Positions 16,505 through 25,928 of a stretch of 64,000 bases of DNA are shown here, piece after piece. How positions within the stretch are numbered: position 1 is the stretch's first letter; each line of letters starts with the position of its first letter. The DNA comes from Pelosinus fermentans DSM 17108 (GTDB lineage: Bacteria; Bacillota; Negativicutes; DSM-13327), in NCBI RefSeq assembly GCF_000271485.2, contig NZ_AKVN02000001.1, positions 2,505,501-2,569,500 on the forward strand, read 5' to 3'. Below the pieces are notes generated by a model. It was not told the origin of the DNA, searched no databases, and saw only the letters and a program-made list of their open reading frames with translations. Made by a program: the position numbers and the translations under genes.

Positions 16505-19099
16505 ATGACGATAAAGTATACCCCTATGATGGAACAATATTTAGAGATTAAAAGTCAGCATGAAAATGAAATCTTATTTTTTCGTATGGGAGATTTTTAC
16601 GAGATGTTTTTTACGGATGCAGAGTTAGCATCACGTGAATTAGAAATTACACTTACAGCAAGAGATGGCGGACAACGTGTTCCGATGTGTGGTATACCTT
16701 ATCATGCAGCAGATACTTATATTGCGAAGTTGATTAGCAAAGGCTATAAAGTAGCCATTTGTGAACAAGTCGAAGATCCAAAGCAAGCCAAAGGGATCGT
16801 TAAGCGTGAGGTTATCAAAATTATTACTCCGGGTACCATAATTGCCGAAAATCTTTTACCAGATAACAATAATAACTATTTGGCAGTCTTATATGAAGAA
16901 GAGGAAGAGCTAATTCTTGCTGCAGCTGATATTTCTACAGGTGAATGTCTCTGGGCAACCTTTTTAGGCTCTCAGCGATTAACAGCATTATACGATCAAT
17001 TATTTCGCTTAATGCCTACGGAGTTAGTGCTAGCAAGCAAAATTGAAAACATCGAAAAGTTAAATACTTTTATTAGTAATCGCATACCTCATTGTACTCA
17101 TACAACGTTAACAATTGATAATCTGATGCTAGTTAGCGATTTGCCAAAGCAGCATTTTATGACGGATGATTTGCCTCAACAAGACGTGGCTCTTGCTGCC
17201 ATTGGTTGTTTATTATATTATTTACACCAGACTGTAAAAACAGATTTGTCACATATCAATCGACTTATAAATTATAATGCATTTGAATATTTGACAATTG
17301 ATTCCACCAGTATGCGTAATTTGGAGGTGACACGCAACGTAAGAGATGGGGGTAAAAAAGATACCCTGCTTTATGTGTTAGATTATACAAAAACGGCAAT
17401 GGGTGGTCGTTTGCTCAAAAAGTGGTTGGAATACCCATTAATGAATACAACTCATATTATACAGCGGCAAGATTCTATTGCAGAACTTTTAGAAAAACCC
17501 ACATTGCGTCAAACCATTCATGAAACATTAGCTAATATTTATGATCTTGAACGAATTTTAACTCGTATTGAAGTAGGTACTGCAAGTGCTCGTGATTTAA
17601 TTGCATTAAAATCCTCATTAATGGTATTACCTACGATCAAAGAGCAGCTACAAAAAACAAATACGGTCTTTTTAAGTAATTTACACTTTTATCTGCATAC
17701 TCATGTCGATCTTGTTACCTTAGTCGATACTGCTATTGTAGATAATCCCCCATTCTCTGTGCGTGAGGGTGGATTAATTAAACGAGGCTATGATCTAGAA
17801 TTAGATGAATTACATACGATAGCGCGGGACAGTAAACAATTTGTGCAGGATATTGAAACGAGAGAAAGAGAAAACACCGGCATTAAGTCTCTCAAAGTCG
17901 GCTATAATAAAGTTTTTGGCTATTATATTGAGGTTACTCATTCTCATACAGCTTCTGTTCCGCTTAGTTATGTTCGGAAACAAACCCTAGCAAATGCGGA
18001 ACGCTACATTACACCTGAGTTAAAAGAATTTGAGTCTAAGATCCTCGGTGCTCAAGAAAAAATTGTTACGATTGAATATCATCTGTTTTCTAAAATACGG
18101 GATCATATTAAAGTATATATTAAAGAAATTCAAGAAACAGCCAGACAATTAGCGCAGCTGGATGCTATTATTAGTTTAAGTGAAGTTGCCTTTCGTCATA
18201 ATTATATTAGACCTACAATAACCCAAACAAGAGAAATTACTATTAAAGATGGTCGCCACCCGATTGTAGAGCGACTATTAAAACGGGAGTTATTTGTTCC
18301 TAATGATAGTGAATTGAACCACCATAGTAATGAAATCATGATTATTACTGGTCCTAATATGGCAGGTAAATCCACTTATATGCGCCAAGTCGCACTACTT
18401 GTACTTATGGCACAAATCGGCAGCTTTATTCCCGCCCGAGAAGCGATCATTAGCCCTGTTGACCGAATTTTTACCAGGGTAGGAGCCAGTGATGATTTAT
18501 CAACTGGGCAAAGTACATTTATGGTAGAAATGAATGAAGTTGCACAAATACTAAAGCATGCTACATCGCAAAGCTTAATTATTTTAGATGAAATTGGACG
18601 AGGAACGAGTACCTTTGATGGGATGAGTATTGCTCGCGCTGTAATTGAATACATCAAAGAACGTGTTAAAGCTAAAACACTATTTGCGACTCATTATCAT
18701 GAGCTTACAGAACTAGCTGATTATCATAAAACCGTTAAAAATTATTCCGTGGCAGTAAAAGAGAGAGGGAGCGATGTAGTTTTTTTACGCCGCATAATCC
18801 CTGGTGGCGCAGATAAAAGCTATGGTATACATGTAGCCCAGTTAGCAGGCTTACCACAAAAGGTAATTAAACGAGCGCAAGAACTGTTAGTAGAATTGGA
18901 ACAAAATCATGTACAATCACAAAATCTTTCTCTTTCTGTAGCGGAATCTGCTGCTGCCACCACTCCCATATCCCTATTCACGTCATCGACGGTAGATGAA
19001 TTATTAGCAATAGACATTACAACAATTACTCCTATTGAAGCGATCAATATTCTCTATCAATTACAAAATCAGGCAAAACAGGAGTCTGGTAAATTATGA
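16505..19099 (+). CDS. mutS: DNA mismatch repair protein MutS
   Basis: 864 residues, full length. The mismatch-binding FFRMGDFYEMF (Phe-X-Glu reading head) is near the N-terminus, Walker A TGPNMAGKSTYMRQ near residue 615 and Walker B LDEIGRGTSTFDG near residue 695. It recognises mismatches and recruits MutL. Its stop overlaps the mutL start by four bases (ATGA), giving coupled translation. Confidence 0.97.
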   Translation: MTIKYTPMMEQYLEIKSQHENEILFFRMGDFYEMFFTDAELASRELEITLTARDGGQRVPMCGIPYHAADTYIAKLISKGYKVAICEQVEDPKQAKGIVKREVIKIITPGTIIAENLLPDNNNNYLAVLYEEEEELILAAADISTGECLWATFLGSQRLTALYDQLFRLMPTELVLASKIENIEKLNTFISNRIPHCTHTTLTIDNLMLVSDLPKQHFMTDDLPQQDVALAAIGCLLYYLHQTVKTDLSHINRLINYNAFEYLTIDSTSMRNLEVTRNVRDGGKKDTLLYVLDYTKTAMGGRLLKKWLEYPLMNTTHIIQRQDSIAELLEKPTLRQTIHETLANIYDLERILTRIEVGTASARDLIALKSSLMVLPTIKEQLQKTNTVFLSNLHFYLHTHVDLVTLVDTAIVDNPPFSVREGGLIKRGYDLELDELHTIARDSKQFVQDIETRERENTGIKSLKVGYNKVFGYYIEVTHSHTASVPLSYVRKQTLANAERYITPELKEFESKILGAQEKIVTIEYHLFSKIRDHIKVYIKEIQETARQLAQLDAIISLSEVAFRHNYIRPTITQTREITIKDGRHPIVERLLKRELFVPNDSELNHHSNEIMIITGPNMAGKSTYMRQVALLVLMAQIGSFIPAREAIISPVDRIFTRVGASDDLSTGQSTFMVEMNEVAQILKHATSQSLIILDEIGRGTSTFDGMSIARAVIEYIKERVKAKTLFATHYHELTELADYHKTVKNYSVAVKERGSDVVFLRRIIPGGADKSYGIHVAQLAGLPQKVIKRAQELLVELEQNHVQSQNLSLSVAESAAATTPISLFTSSTVDELLAIDITTITPIEAINILYQLQNQAKQESGKL

Positions 19100-20916
19100 G
19101 CTTTATTCATGTCTTAGATGAAAATACAGCGAATAAAATTGCTGCAGGAGAAGTGGTTGAACGCCCATCTTCTATTGTAAAAGAACTTGTTGAAAATTCT
19201 ATTGATGCACAAAGTAAAAATATCGAAATTGAAATTGCTGAAGGCGGTATTGGCTTTATTCGAATAACAGATGATGGTATCGGTATGAGTTCTGAGGATG
19301 CACAACTTGCTATTTTACGTCATGCTACGAGTAAAATTAGTGCAGCAGAAGATTTAGCAACAATTACGTCCTTGGGCTTTCGTGGGGAGGCTCTTCCTAG
19401 TATTGCAGCAGTGTCTAAGTTCTCCTTAACCACCCGTCTTCATGATAATCAATCATTAGCAACGTATGTAGAAGTGGTAGGAGGAATTACCACTGACATC
19501 CGAGAAGCAGGTGGAAGTGTAGGTACAAGTATTGTCGTTAAAGACTTATTCTTTAATACTCCTGCTCGCAAGAAGTTCTTAAAAACGCCCTCTACTGAAA
19601 GCTCTCATATTCATGATATTTTAACGAAAATTGCGTTAGCCAATCCTAACATTGCCTTTAAGTTGATTAATAATAATCGATTGGTTCTTTCTACTCCTGG
19701 TAATAATCAGTTACAGGACACATTAACTAATATATATGGACAAAAAATTGCTCCTGATTTGCTGCCGGTTCATTATGAAAATACAATTGATAACATAAAA
19801 ATATCTGGTTATTTATCCAAACCTACCTTGCTAAAAAGTAGTCGTCAGTGGCAAACTGTTATTGTTAATGCAAGAGTGATCAATAGTCGTTCAATAGCGA
19901 AAGCTCTGGATAATGCGTATCATTCTTTATTACCTAAGAGCGGATATCCTTTGGCTGTTTTAAATCTTAGCGTTCCCACAGATACGATTGATGTCAATGT
20001 TCATCCGCAGAAAAGTGAAGTTAAATTCAGTGATGAACAAAAAATTTTTAGAGCTGTATATAAGGCTGTCATAGAGGTTTTGTCGGCACCGCATGCTCCT
20101 GATCAACTGGCAGCTACGGTTGAGTTTAAACCTAACCCCAGCTCTTATTCTCATTCTGCGTCGAATCCATATACGAATAATGACTATAAAAAACCTTCTT
20201 ATAATGCTGCTTCTGTTCCTATAGTAAGTTCTTGGCAAGAAACTCCACTTCCCTTAAATGTAGTGCGAGATACATTAGAGAAGGAAGAAATGATGTCCTT
20301 CGATACACCTGCTCCTAATGTGATATCAACAATTACAGAGGATTCTCAGTTTACGTTATATCCACTAGGACAAGTCGATGACTGTTTTATTATCAGTAAA
20401 GGTCCTGATGGTTTGTACATTATTGATCAACATGCAGCCCATGAACGTATCCTTTATGATAAAATGAGTCAACACACAGAGCGTATTCCTTCGCAACAAT
20501 TACTAGTACCTTTATTTTTGGATTTTGATACTACTGAAATCAATATTATTTCAGAATATCATGATACTTTCTATAAATTAGGGTTCACGCTAGAATTAGC
20601 AGGACCGAATACCATGCGCTTATCTGAATTACCTAGTGATATTCCGTTGTCAGAAACCGAAGCGGCGATTAGGCAGATTTTAGAATATATTCAAAACATG
20701 CATGATCCTAACCCGCAGGAATTACGCCATCACTGCCTGCAAATAGCATCCTGCCGTGCTGCGATTAAGGCTGGAGAAACACTGAATATGCGGCAAATGC
20801 AGGCCTTAATTGGAGAATTATGTAATACCCATTTACCCTATACTTGTCCTCATGGGCGGCCTGCAATGATACGTTTTACTCCTAAAGACTTATATAAAAT
20901 GTTTAAACGTACATAA
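19096..20916 (+). CDS. mutL: DNA mismatch repair protein MutL
   Basis: 606 residues. The GHKL ATPase motifs ENSIDAQ, DDGIGM and GFRGEALPSI are intact. The C-terminal endonuclease elements are DQHAAHERILYD, SCRAAIKAGE and CPHGRPAMIRF. In the DQHA(X)2E(X)4E motif the last Glu is Asp here, so the metal site is slightly atypical. The presence of this domain fits bacteria without MutH. A Pro/Ser/Asn-rich linker (about residues 340-420) joins the two halves. Confidence 0.95.
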   Translation: MSFIHVLDENTANKIAAGEVVERPSSIVKELVENSIDAQSKNIEIEIAEGGIGFIRITDDGIGMSSEDAQLAILRHATSKISAAEDLATITSLGFRGEALPSIAAVSKFSLTTRLHDNQSLATYVEVVGGITTDIREAGGSVGTSIVVKDLFFNTPARKKFLKTPSTESSHIHDILTKIALANPNIAFKLINNNRLVLSTPGNNQLQDTLTNIYGQKIAPDLLPVHYENTIDNIKISGYLSKPTLLKSSRQWQTVIVNARVINSRSIAKALDNAYHSLLPKSGYPLAVLNLSVPTDTIDVNVHPQKSEVKFSDEQKIFRAVYKAVIEVLSAPHAPDQLAATVEFKPNPSSYSHSASNPYTNNDYKKPSYNAASVPIVSSWQETPLPLNVVRDTLEKEEMMSFDTPAPNVISTITEDSQFTLYPLGQVDDCFIISKGPDGLYIIDQHAAHERILYDKMSQHTERIPSQQLLVPLFLDFDTTEINIISEYHDTFYKLGFTLELAGPNTMRLSELPSDIPLSETEAAIRQILEYIQNMHDPNPQELRHHCLQIASCRAAIKAGETLNMRQMQALIGELCNTHLPYTCPHGRPAMIRFTPKDLYKMFKRT

Positions 20917-20998
20917 ATTCTAAACAATTTGACTATACATTAAAGATACTTTGTTATAAATTAAGATCAAAATATTGTATTAGATAATAGGTGATGGA

Positions 20999-21784
20999 AT
21001 GGAATTACTAGTAACAACAATACAATCTCCTCCCTGCGAAATAGAAGAATTAGCACAAGAAATAGCGAAAAAATTACAAGTTCCTTTAATCCCTCGGGAT
21101 CGTTATTCAATTACCGCACTAAAAAACAACTATCAAGTTGAAAATATAATTGTCATTACGAAAAATGGCCCGATTGTCCATACAATAGGCGGTGAGTATT
21201 TTTTTCATTTAAATATGGCTGAATTGCGAATAGAAAATCTAAAAAATGGTAAAAATGACCATATGATAGCTGCTATGTCATTATCTGCAGGTATGTCAGT
21301 GTTAGATTGTACATTAGGATTAGCTACGGATGCAGTTGTTGCCAGTTTTACAGTTGGTCAGACAGGGAAGGTCATTGGTATTGAAGCTTCACCTATTCTT
21401 GCCTTTGTTGCAAGTTACGGTTTACAACATTTTACCCATGAGAAAGAAGATGTTAATCAGGCATTACGTCGTATTCAAGTGAAAAGTAAACATTGTCATG
21501 ACGTTCTTATTAATTTACCTGATAATAGCTTTGATGTTGTATTCTTTGATCCTATGTTTCGTCAGCCGATTTATAGTAGTTCAAACTTAAAACCTTTGCG
21601 TTATTTGGCTGATAATAGTCCCATAGCAGAAAGTACTTTTGCAGAGGCCTGCCGAGTAGCAAGAAAAAGGGTAGTTATTAAAGAAGCATTGCACAATAAT
21701 GAGTTTGATCGTTTAGGCATTACTGCTATTTACGGTGGAAAATATAGTAGTATTCAATATGGTGTTATTAAGGTGGAGAACTAA
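20999..21784 (+). CDS. class I SAM-dependent methyltransferase, RsmJ-like
   Basis: 261 residues. Residues about 95-125 (SVLDCTLGLATDAVVASF) form the SAM-binding motif I, and VVFFDPMF is the catalytic DPM-type motif seen in RsmJ, the 16S rRNA G1516 methyltransferase family. The N-terminal 80 residues are a separate alpha/beta piece. It lies between mutL and miaA, 3 bases ahead of miaA. The RNA target is inferred from the motif only. Confidence 0.7.
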   Translation: MELLVTTIQSPPCEIEELAQEIAKKLQVPLIPRDRYSITALKNNYQVENIIVITKNGPIVHTIGGEYFFHLNMAELRIENLKNGKNDHMIAAMSLSAGMSVLDCTLGLATDAVVASFTVGQTGKVIGIEASPILAFVASYGLQHFTHEKEDVNQALRRIQVKSKHCHDVLINLPDNSFDVVFFDPMFRQPIYSSSNLKPLRYLADNSPIAESTFAEACRVARKRVVIKEALHNNEFDRLGITAIYGGKYSSIQYGVIKVEN

Positions 21785-21787
21785 ATT

Positions 21788-22735
21788 ATGGAAAAGCTGA
21801 TTGCTGTCATAGGACCAACTGCTGTAGGTAAAACGAAAGTGAGCATTGAGCTTGCAAAAATCTTGAATACTGAGATTATCTCTGGTGATTCGATGTTGGT
21901 TTATAAAGACATGAATATTGGAACTGCTAAGCCTTCTAGTGACGAACGATCTAATATAACTCATCATCTAATTGACATTTTGGAACCCCAGGCAGATTTT
22001 AGTGTAGTTGATTTCACAGTGCTTGCCAGCCAACACATTACGAATATAAATCAAAAAGGAGTAATACCTATTTTAGCAGGTGGTACAGGATTGTATGTAA
22101 AGGCCTTATTGGAAGGCTATCAATTTAATCCTACGCCTAGTGATGAAAAATTGCGTATACAATTAGATGATTTAGCAAAAAAAAATGGTAATCAATATCT
22201 TCATGATCGATTAGCAGCAGTATCCCCAGATACAGCTGCACGTTTGCATCCTAATGATTTACGTCGTATCATTCGTGCTTTAGAGATCTATTATCTTAGT
22301 GGTGAAACCGTATCCCAAAATAAGCTGATGGAGCAGCATATACTTTTATATGATACTGTTGTTATTGGGCTTACGATGGAGCGAAAATTATTATATGAAA
22401 GGATTAATCAACGAGTTGATTTAATGATGTCTCAGGGATTGGTAAATGAAGTTGAAAAATTGTTGAACCGTGGTATATCAGCTAACTGCCAGGCGATGCA
22501 AGGTATTGGCTATAAAGAAATTGTTAAATACTTGCAAAAAGAAATCGATTTAGCTACCGCGATTGGCAGCATTAAACAAGCTACAAGAAATTTTGCCAAA
22601 CGTCAATTAACTTGGTATCGGAAGATGCCATATATTATCTGGTTTGATGTGAAAAATTTCGATACAACAAATGAGATGATGGAAACTATTTACAAAGAAA
22701 TTGCAGGAAAACGTATCCTTAGAATCGAATCATAA
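21788..22735 (+). CDS. miaA: tRNA dimethylallyltransferase
   Basis: MiaA transfers a dimethylallyl group to A37 of tRNA, the substrate of MiaB (15060). P-loop [40 protein letters not shown] and [11 protein letters not shown] are family signatures. 315 residues. Followed by hfq after 31 bases, the miaA-hfq order common in bacteria. Confidence 0.96.
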   Translation: MEKLIAVIGPTAVGKTKVSIELAKILNTEIISGDSMLVYKDMNIGTAKPSSDERSNITHHLIDILEPQADFSVVDFTVLASQHITNINQKGVIPILAGGTGLYVKALLEGYQFNPTPSDEKLRIQLDDLAKKNGNQYLHDRLAAVSPDTAARLHPNDLRRIIRALEIYYLSGETVSQNKLMEQHILLYDTVVIGLTMERKLLYERINQRVDLMMSQGLVNEVEKLLNRGISANCQAMQGIGYKEIVKYLQKEIDLATAIGSIKQATRNFAKRQLTWYRKMPYIIWFDVKNFDTTNEMMETIYKEIAGKRILRIES

Positions 22736-22766
22736 AAATAAAAATAAAAATCGGAGGGGTTTAACT

Positions 22767-23033
22767 ATGCTAAATAAAGCTATTAACTTACAAGATAGTT
22801 TTCTAAACCAAATCCGCAAAGAAAACAATCTGCCTGTAATTATTTATCTTATTAACGGTTTCCAATTGAGAGGTGTCGTTAAAGGGTTTGATAACTTTAC
22901 TGTAATTATAGAAAATGATGGTAAACAGCAATTGGTATACAAACATGCCATATCGACGATTACGCCTCTGAGATCATTATCATCAACTTCTCATGAAAAA
23001 AAAGAAGATAATAAATCAGATAAATTACTATAA
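22767..23033 (+). CDS. hfq: RNA chaperone Hfq
   Basis: 88 residues from ATG 22767 after CGGAGGGG. The Sm1 motif ([25 protein letters not shown]) and Sm2 motif (YKHAISTI) are clear. It forms a hexameric ring that pairs small RNAs with mRNAs. The C-terminal tail is Ser- and Lys-rich and short. A perfect terminator follows, which separates hfq from spoVK. Confidence 0.96.
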   Translation: MLNKAINLQDSFLNQIRKENNLPVIIYLINGFQLRGVVKGFDNFTVIIENDGKQQLVYKHAISTITPLRSLSSTSHEKKEDNKSDKLL

Positions 23034-23037
23034 AATA

Positions 23038-23071
23038 AAAAAATTCTAGGCAAATGCCTAGAATTTTTTTA
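23038..23071 (+). terminator. terminator after hfq
   Basis: AAAAAATTCTAGGC (23038-23051) pairs with GCCTAGAATTTTTT (23056-23069). It isolates spoVK from the miaA-hfq transcript. Confidence 0.9.
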
Positions 23072-23138
23072 TCACCGTTTAATTGCATTTTGAGTATAAT
23101 GTATATCATCTATAACCATAGGGTGGGGTGTGATTTAA

Positions 23139-23705
23139 ATGACCTATGTTTATCCACAAGATGTTTTTACAGCTGTTGGAAATGGCGAAATTTCACCGAC
23201 TCAGGCATTTAAGTCTTTGCGAGAGTTAGATAATATAACTGCTCATCATACTAAGGTCGATAATCGGCAAAAGCGAATAGAAGAAATCTTATATGAATTA
23301 GACCATTTAATAGGATTGTCAGAAGTGAAAAAATTAGTTAGAGAGATTTACGCATTTATTGAAATTCAGCGTCGCCGCGTGCAGGAAAAATTAAATACGG
23401 AGCCATTAGTACTACATATGATCTTTAAGGGAAATCCAGGTACAGGGAAAACCACTGTTGCTAGGCTTCTTGGGCAAATATTTCGTGAGATTGGAGTATT
23501 ACAACGTGGTCATCTGATTGAGGTTGAGAGAGCTGATTTGGTTGGAGAATACATTGGGCATACAGCCCAAAAAACTCGAGAACAATTAAAAAAAGCATAT
23601 GGCGGCATCTTATTTATTGATGAAGCATATTCCTTAGCCCGAGGCGGTGAAAAAGATTTCGGTAAAGAATCTATTGATGTATTGGTAGAAACTAGTATGC
23701 AATAA
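23139..23705 (+). CDS. spoVK: spoVK, 5' half (interrupted AAA+ sporulation ATPase)
   Basis: Residues 1-183 match SpoVK/CbxX-type AAA+ ATPases: Walker A GNPGTGKT (98-105) and Walker B ILFIDEA (157-163). After Val183, inside IDVLV, the sequence leaves the family, adds ETSMQ and stops. The arginine finger and sensor 2 are missing; they lie 12.5 kb away at 36158-36553. Known SpoVK acts in the mother cell during spore maturation. The start ATG 23139 follows GGTGGGG, and hfq's terminator lies upstream, so the promoter should be in 23072-23138. I saw no convincing sigma-E or sigma-K site. Alone, this half should be non-functional. Confidence 0.92.
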   Translation: MTYVYPQDVFTAVGNGEISPTQAFKSLRELDNITAHHTKVDNRQKRIEEILYELDHLIGLSEVKKLVREIYAFIEIQRRRVQEKLNTEPLVLHMIFKGNPGTGKTTVARLLGQIFREIGVLQRGHLIEVERADLVGEYIGHTAQKTREQLKKAYGGILFIDEAYSLARGGEKDFGKESIDVLVETSMQ

Positions 23706-23710
23706 CCTAA
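23665..23710 (+). other. left junction of the intervening element (attL)
   Basis: GATGTATTGGTAGAA here and GATGTCTTTGTAAAA at the right junction share GATGTnTTnGTAnAA. The shared GTA (23685-23687) is codon 183 of spoVK, and cutting there and joining to 36158 restores the frame. An ACCT at 23705-23708 forms the outer part of the candidate phage-type arm. Confidence 0.75.
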
Positions 23711-23745
23711 AGAGAAAATGCATATACAATATGGTACAATGGATT

Positions 23746-25275
23746 TTATAAAAACTTCAAATCAATCGTAAATTCAGGCTTACTATTCTTGGCGTAGGTA
23801 ATGTCAATTCGTTCAACATCTACTTTATCGAGTACAGCACGCATAGCAATCTTTCGCTCTTCCTCAGAGTAATACTGAGTATCTTTAAAGTATTTTTTTA
23901 GATTCATTGCAATGTCTGTGGGGCTAGTTTGAGGTGTAAGAAGATTCAATTCATCATTCAAGCATTTTTTTGTAATTTCAATGTCAATAAGTTGCCTGTT
24001 GATCTCATCTAACTGTTTTTCGGCATCACTGCTATTAATAATTTCATGACGAAACCATCGCATAATGGTTTCCTTTTGGATGCTTATTTTTTTTTCATTC
24101 TCCTTTAATCTTACTAAATTATTTTTAATCTTTACTGTTGCAATAGGATTTCCAATATTTTGTGCATATTGATCGATTAATTCGGGGTTTTTCGCCAACT
24201 CATGTAACTTATCCCATACCAATTCATCTAGTATAACCGCAGGGATACGTCTAGCTGTACATTTATCATTTTCTAAGTACAAATAGGATGTGCTAACTTG
24301 TGTTAAACAAGCATAATAGCTGACTGGATTATTGCTATTCCCCGAATGTTTGATAGTCATTTTTCTGCCGCAGCGTGCACAGCAGACTAGACCATTTAAA
24401 AGATAATCATTTTTTAAATTCCTTTTTGCTAAATCCTTATTCAATTGTAACTGTTTTTGTGCAGAGTGCCAGGTGAGTTCATCGACAATAGGAGGTACTT
24501 GAATAGGGATCCATTCAGATTCCGGTCGAATTTCAATTGTACGAGTGTTAAAACCTGTCTTGGTAGATTTGTGCTTCATACTATAAATAACGCCTCTATA
24601 GGCTGTATTCGTAAGTATGCGGTGTATGCTGGAGACAATCCAACGATTACCACGGGGAGCGGGGATACCTTCATTGTTCAACTCTTTGCTGATCAAGGCG
24701 GTACCCATTTTACTGTTGATACACAAATCAAATATTTGGCGTATAATAGCAGCTTGATCCTCATTTATAATATACATACTGTTAGCTTTATCATAGTCAT
24801 ATCCAAAACAGCGCCCATTGTTTACAAGCTTACCTTGACGAGCCTTTCCCTTTTTACCGCGGGTTGTACGTTCTTTGATTTTCTCTTTTTCATAAGCGGA
24901 TATGGCGCCTCGCATGGAGTAAAATAATTTTCCTTCAGGGGATGCTTCGAAGGTAACGGAGACAAACAGCAGCTTTGCTCCGGATTTTTCTATTTCATCC
25001 GTAATAATAAGTTGGTGAGCTAGGTTTCTGGCCAAACGATCAGGATCGTATATAACAACTATATCAAATTCTCTTCTTTCTAATCCATCACGTAGTTGGG
25101 TGAGGGCAGGGCGATCAATATATTCCCCGCTATAACCATCGTCAATAAACTCTACGAAAGTTGTTGCCCCCAATTCACTTGCTTTCTGACGGTTTTCCGA
25201 CAACTGAGTCTCAAGAGAGTATCCCTTTTCTGCTTGATCGGCTGTAGACACACGAATATAAAGTGCTGCAATCAT
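23746..25275 (-). CDS. large serine recombinase (SpoIVCA-like site-specific recombinase)
   Basis: 509 residues. N-terminal resolvase domain with YIRVST (nucleophile Ser10), DDGYSG and the YDPDRLARN segment with the catalytic Arg; a recombinase domain from about residue 150 (GYDYD, SIHRILTNTAYRGVI); a zinc ribbon with Cys299, Cys302, Cys323 and Cys339; then a coiled-coil region (about 370-440). These are the parts needed to cut and join att sites. The gene ends 58 bases from the left junction and reads towards it. The start ATG follows AGGAGG with 9-base spacing. It is the obvious enzyme for integrating or excising the spoVK element. Confidence 0.93.
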   Translation of the reverse strand: MIAALYIRVSTADQAEKGYSLETQLSENRQKASELGATTFVEFIDDGYSGEYIDRPALTQLRDGLERREFDIVVIYDPDRLARNLAHQLIITDEIEKSGAKLLFVSVTFEASPEGKLFYSMRGAISAYEKEKIKERTTRGKKGKARQGKLVNNGRCFGYDYDKANSMYIINEDQAAIIRQIFDLCINSKMGTALISKELNNEGIPAPRGNRWIVSSIHRILTNTAYRGVIYSMKHKSTKTGFNTRTIEIRPESEWIPIQVPPIVDELTWHSAQKQLQLNKDLAKRNLKNDYLLNGLVCCARCGRKMTIKHSGNSNNPVSYYACLTQVSTSYLYLENDKCTARRIPAVILDELVWDKLHELAKNPELIDQYAQNIGNPIATVKIKNNLVRLKENEKKISIQKETIMRWFRHEIINSSDAEKQLDEINRQLIDIEITKKCLNDELNLLTPQTSPTDIAMNLKKYFKDTQYYSEEERKIAMRAVLDKVDVERIDITYAKNSKPEFTIDLKFL

Positions 25276-25928
25276 ATATATGGGCCTCCTATCCGTAACA
25301 AGGTTGATATCATATTAACCTCTAATTATTTAAAACAATTAGAACAGCGTGAGTTAAGTTTATTCACTAATGCCATTACTTGAAAAAAGAGATATGCTTT
25401 TTATTTTGGTAACCATCACTTTTAATTAAGAATAGAGAACAATACGTATTTTACCATGATATTACAATATTGGAATTTATATTATAGAATTAAAGAAGAT
25501 GTGATGAATTATTTGTTAGCATAAAAGAACCAGTATGATCCACTCTACAGCCAATACTGATCTTACATACTTATAAGCCGAATTTCATCTACCTGTAAGA
25601 ATTGCCCAACTTGTACTGGTCTTTGCTCGATTGCTAAAGATCTCTCGCAATCTCTTTACAACGAACTTCCTATACTGGAACAGCCTTAAACTTGCATAGA
25701 TTCCTTTTCTTAAGAACTAATACAATAATGTCAATTTTTAGCAGGAATTAGCAAATTAAAAAGAGAAAGTAGCCATAATTCACTTTAAAGTAGTTATGGC
25801 TTTATCATTTTTAGTGAAGATGGAGTAGAGCGCAAGGCTATCGACATATAATTGAACGTTAGAAGATAATGATGAAATTACGTTTCTTGATTTAGTACAT
25901 TGCGCACTAACTACGGAGGTTACAGATA
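25276..25928. other. 650-base gene-free region inside the element
   Basis: No credible coding frame. A hairpin AGCCATAA/TTATGGCT (about 25771-25801) followed by a T-rich stretch looks like a terminator on the + strand. It should also hold the promoters of the recombinase (- strand) and the kinase (+ strand). Confidence 0.5.

Noticed and set aside
23072-23138. Sigma-E or sigma-K promoter for spoVK
   Set aside because: GCATTTT and CATCTATA give only a partial match to the sigma-E boxes; not strong enough to list.
23139-23705. Left half of spoVK as a complete short AAA+ protein
   Set aside because: It lacks the arginine finger and sensor 2, and the missing part is found in frame at 36158.
24457-24927. 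156-residue + strand frame opposite the serine recombinase
   Set aside because: It lies wholly within the recombinase gene on the other strand and lacks a ribosome binding site.
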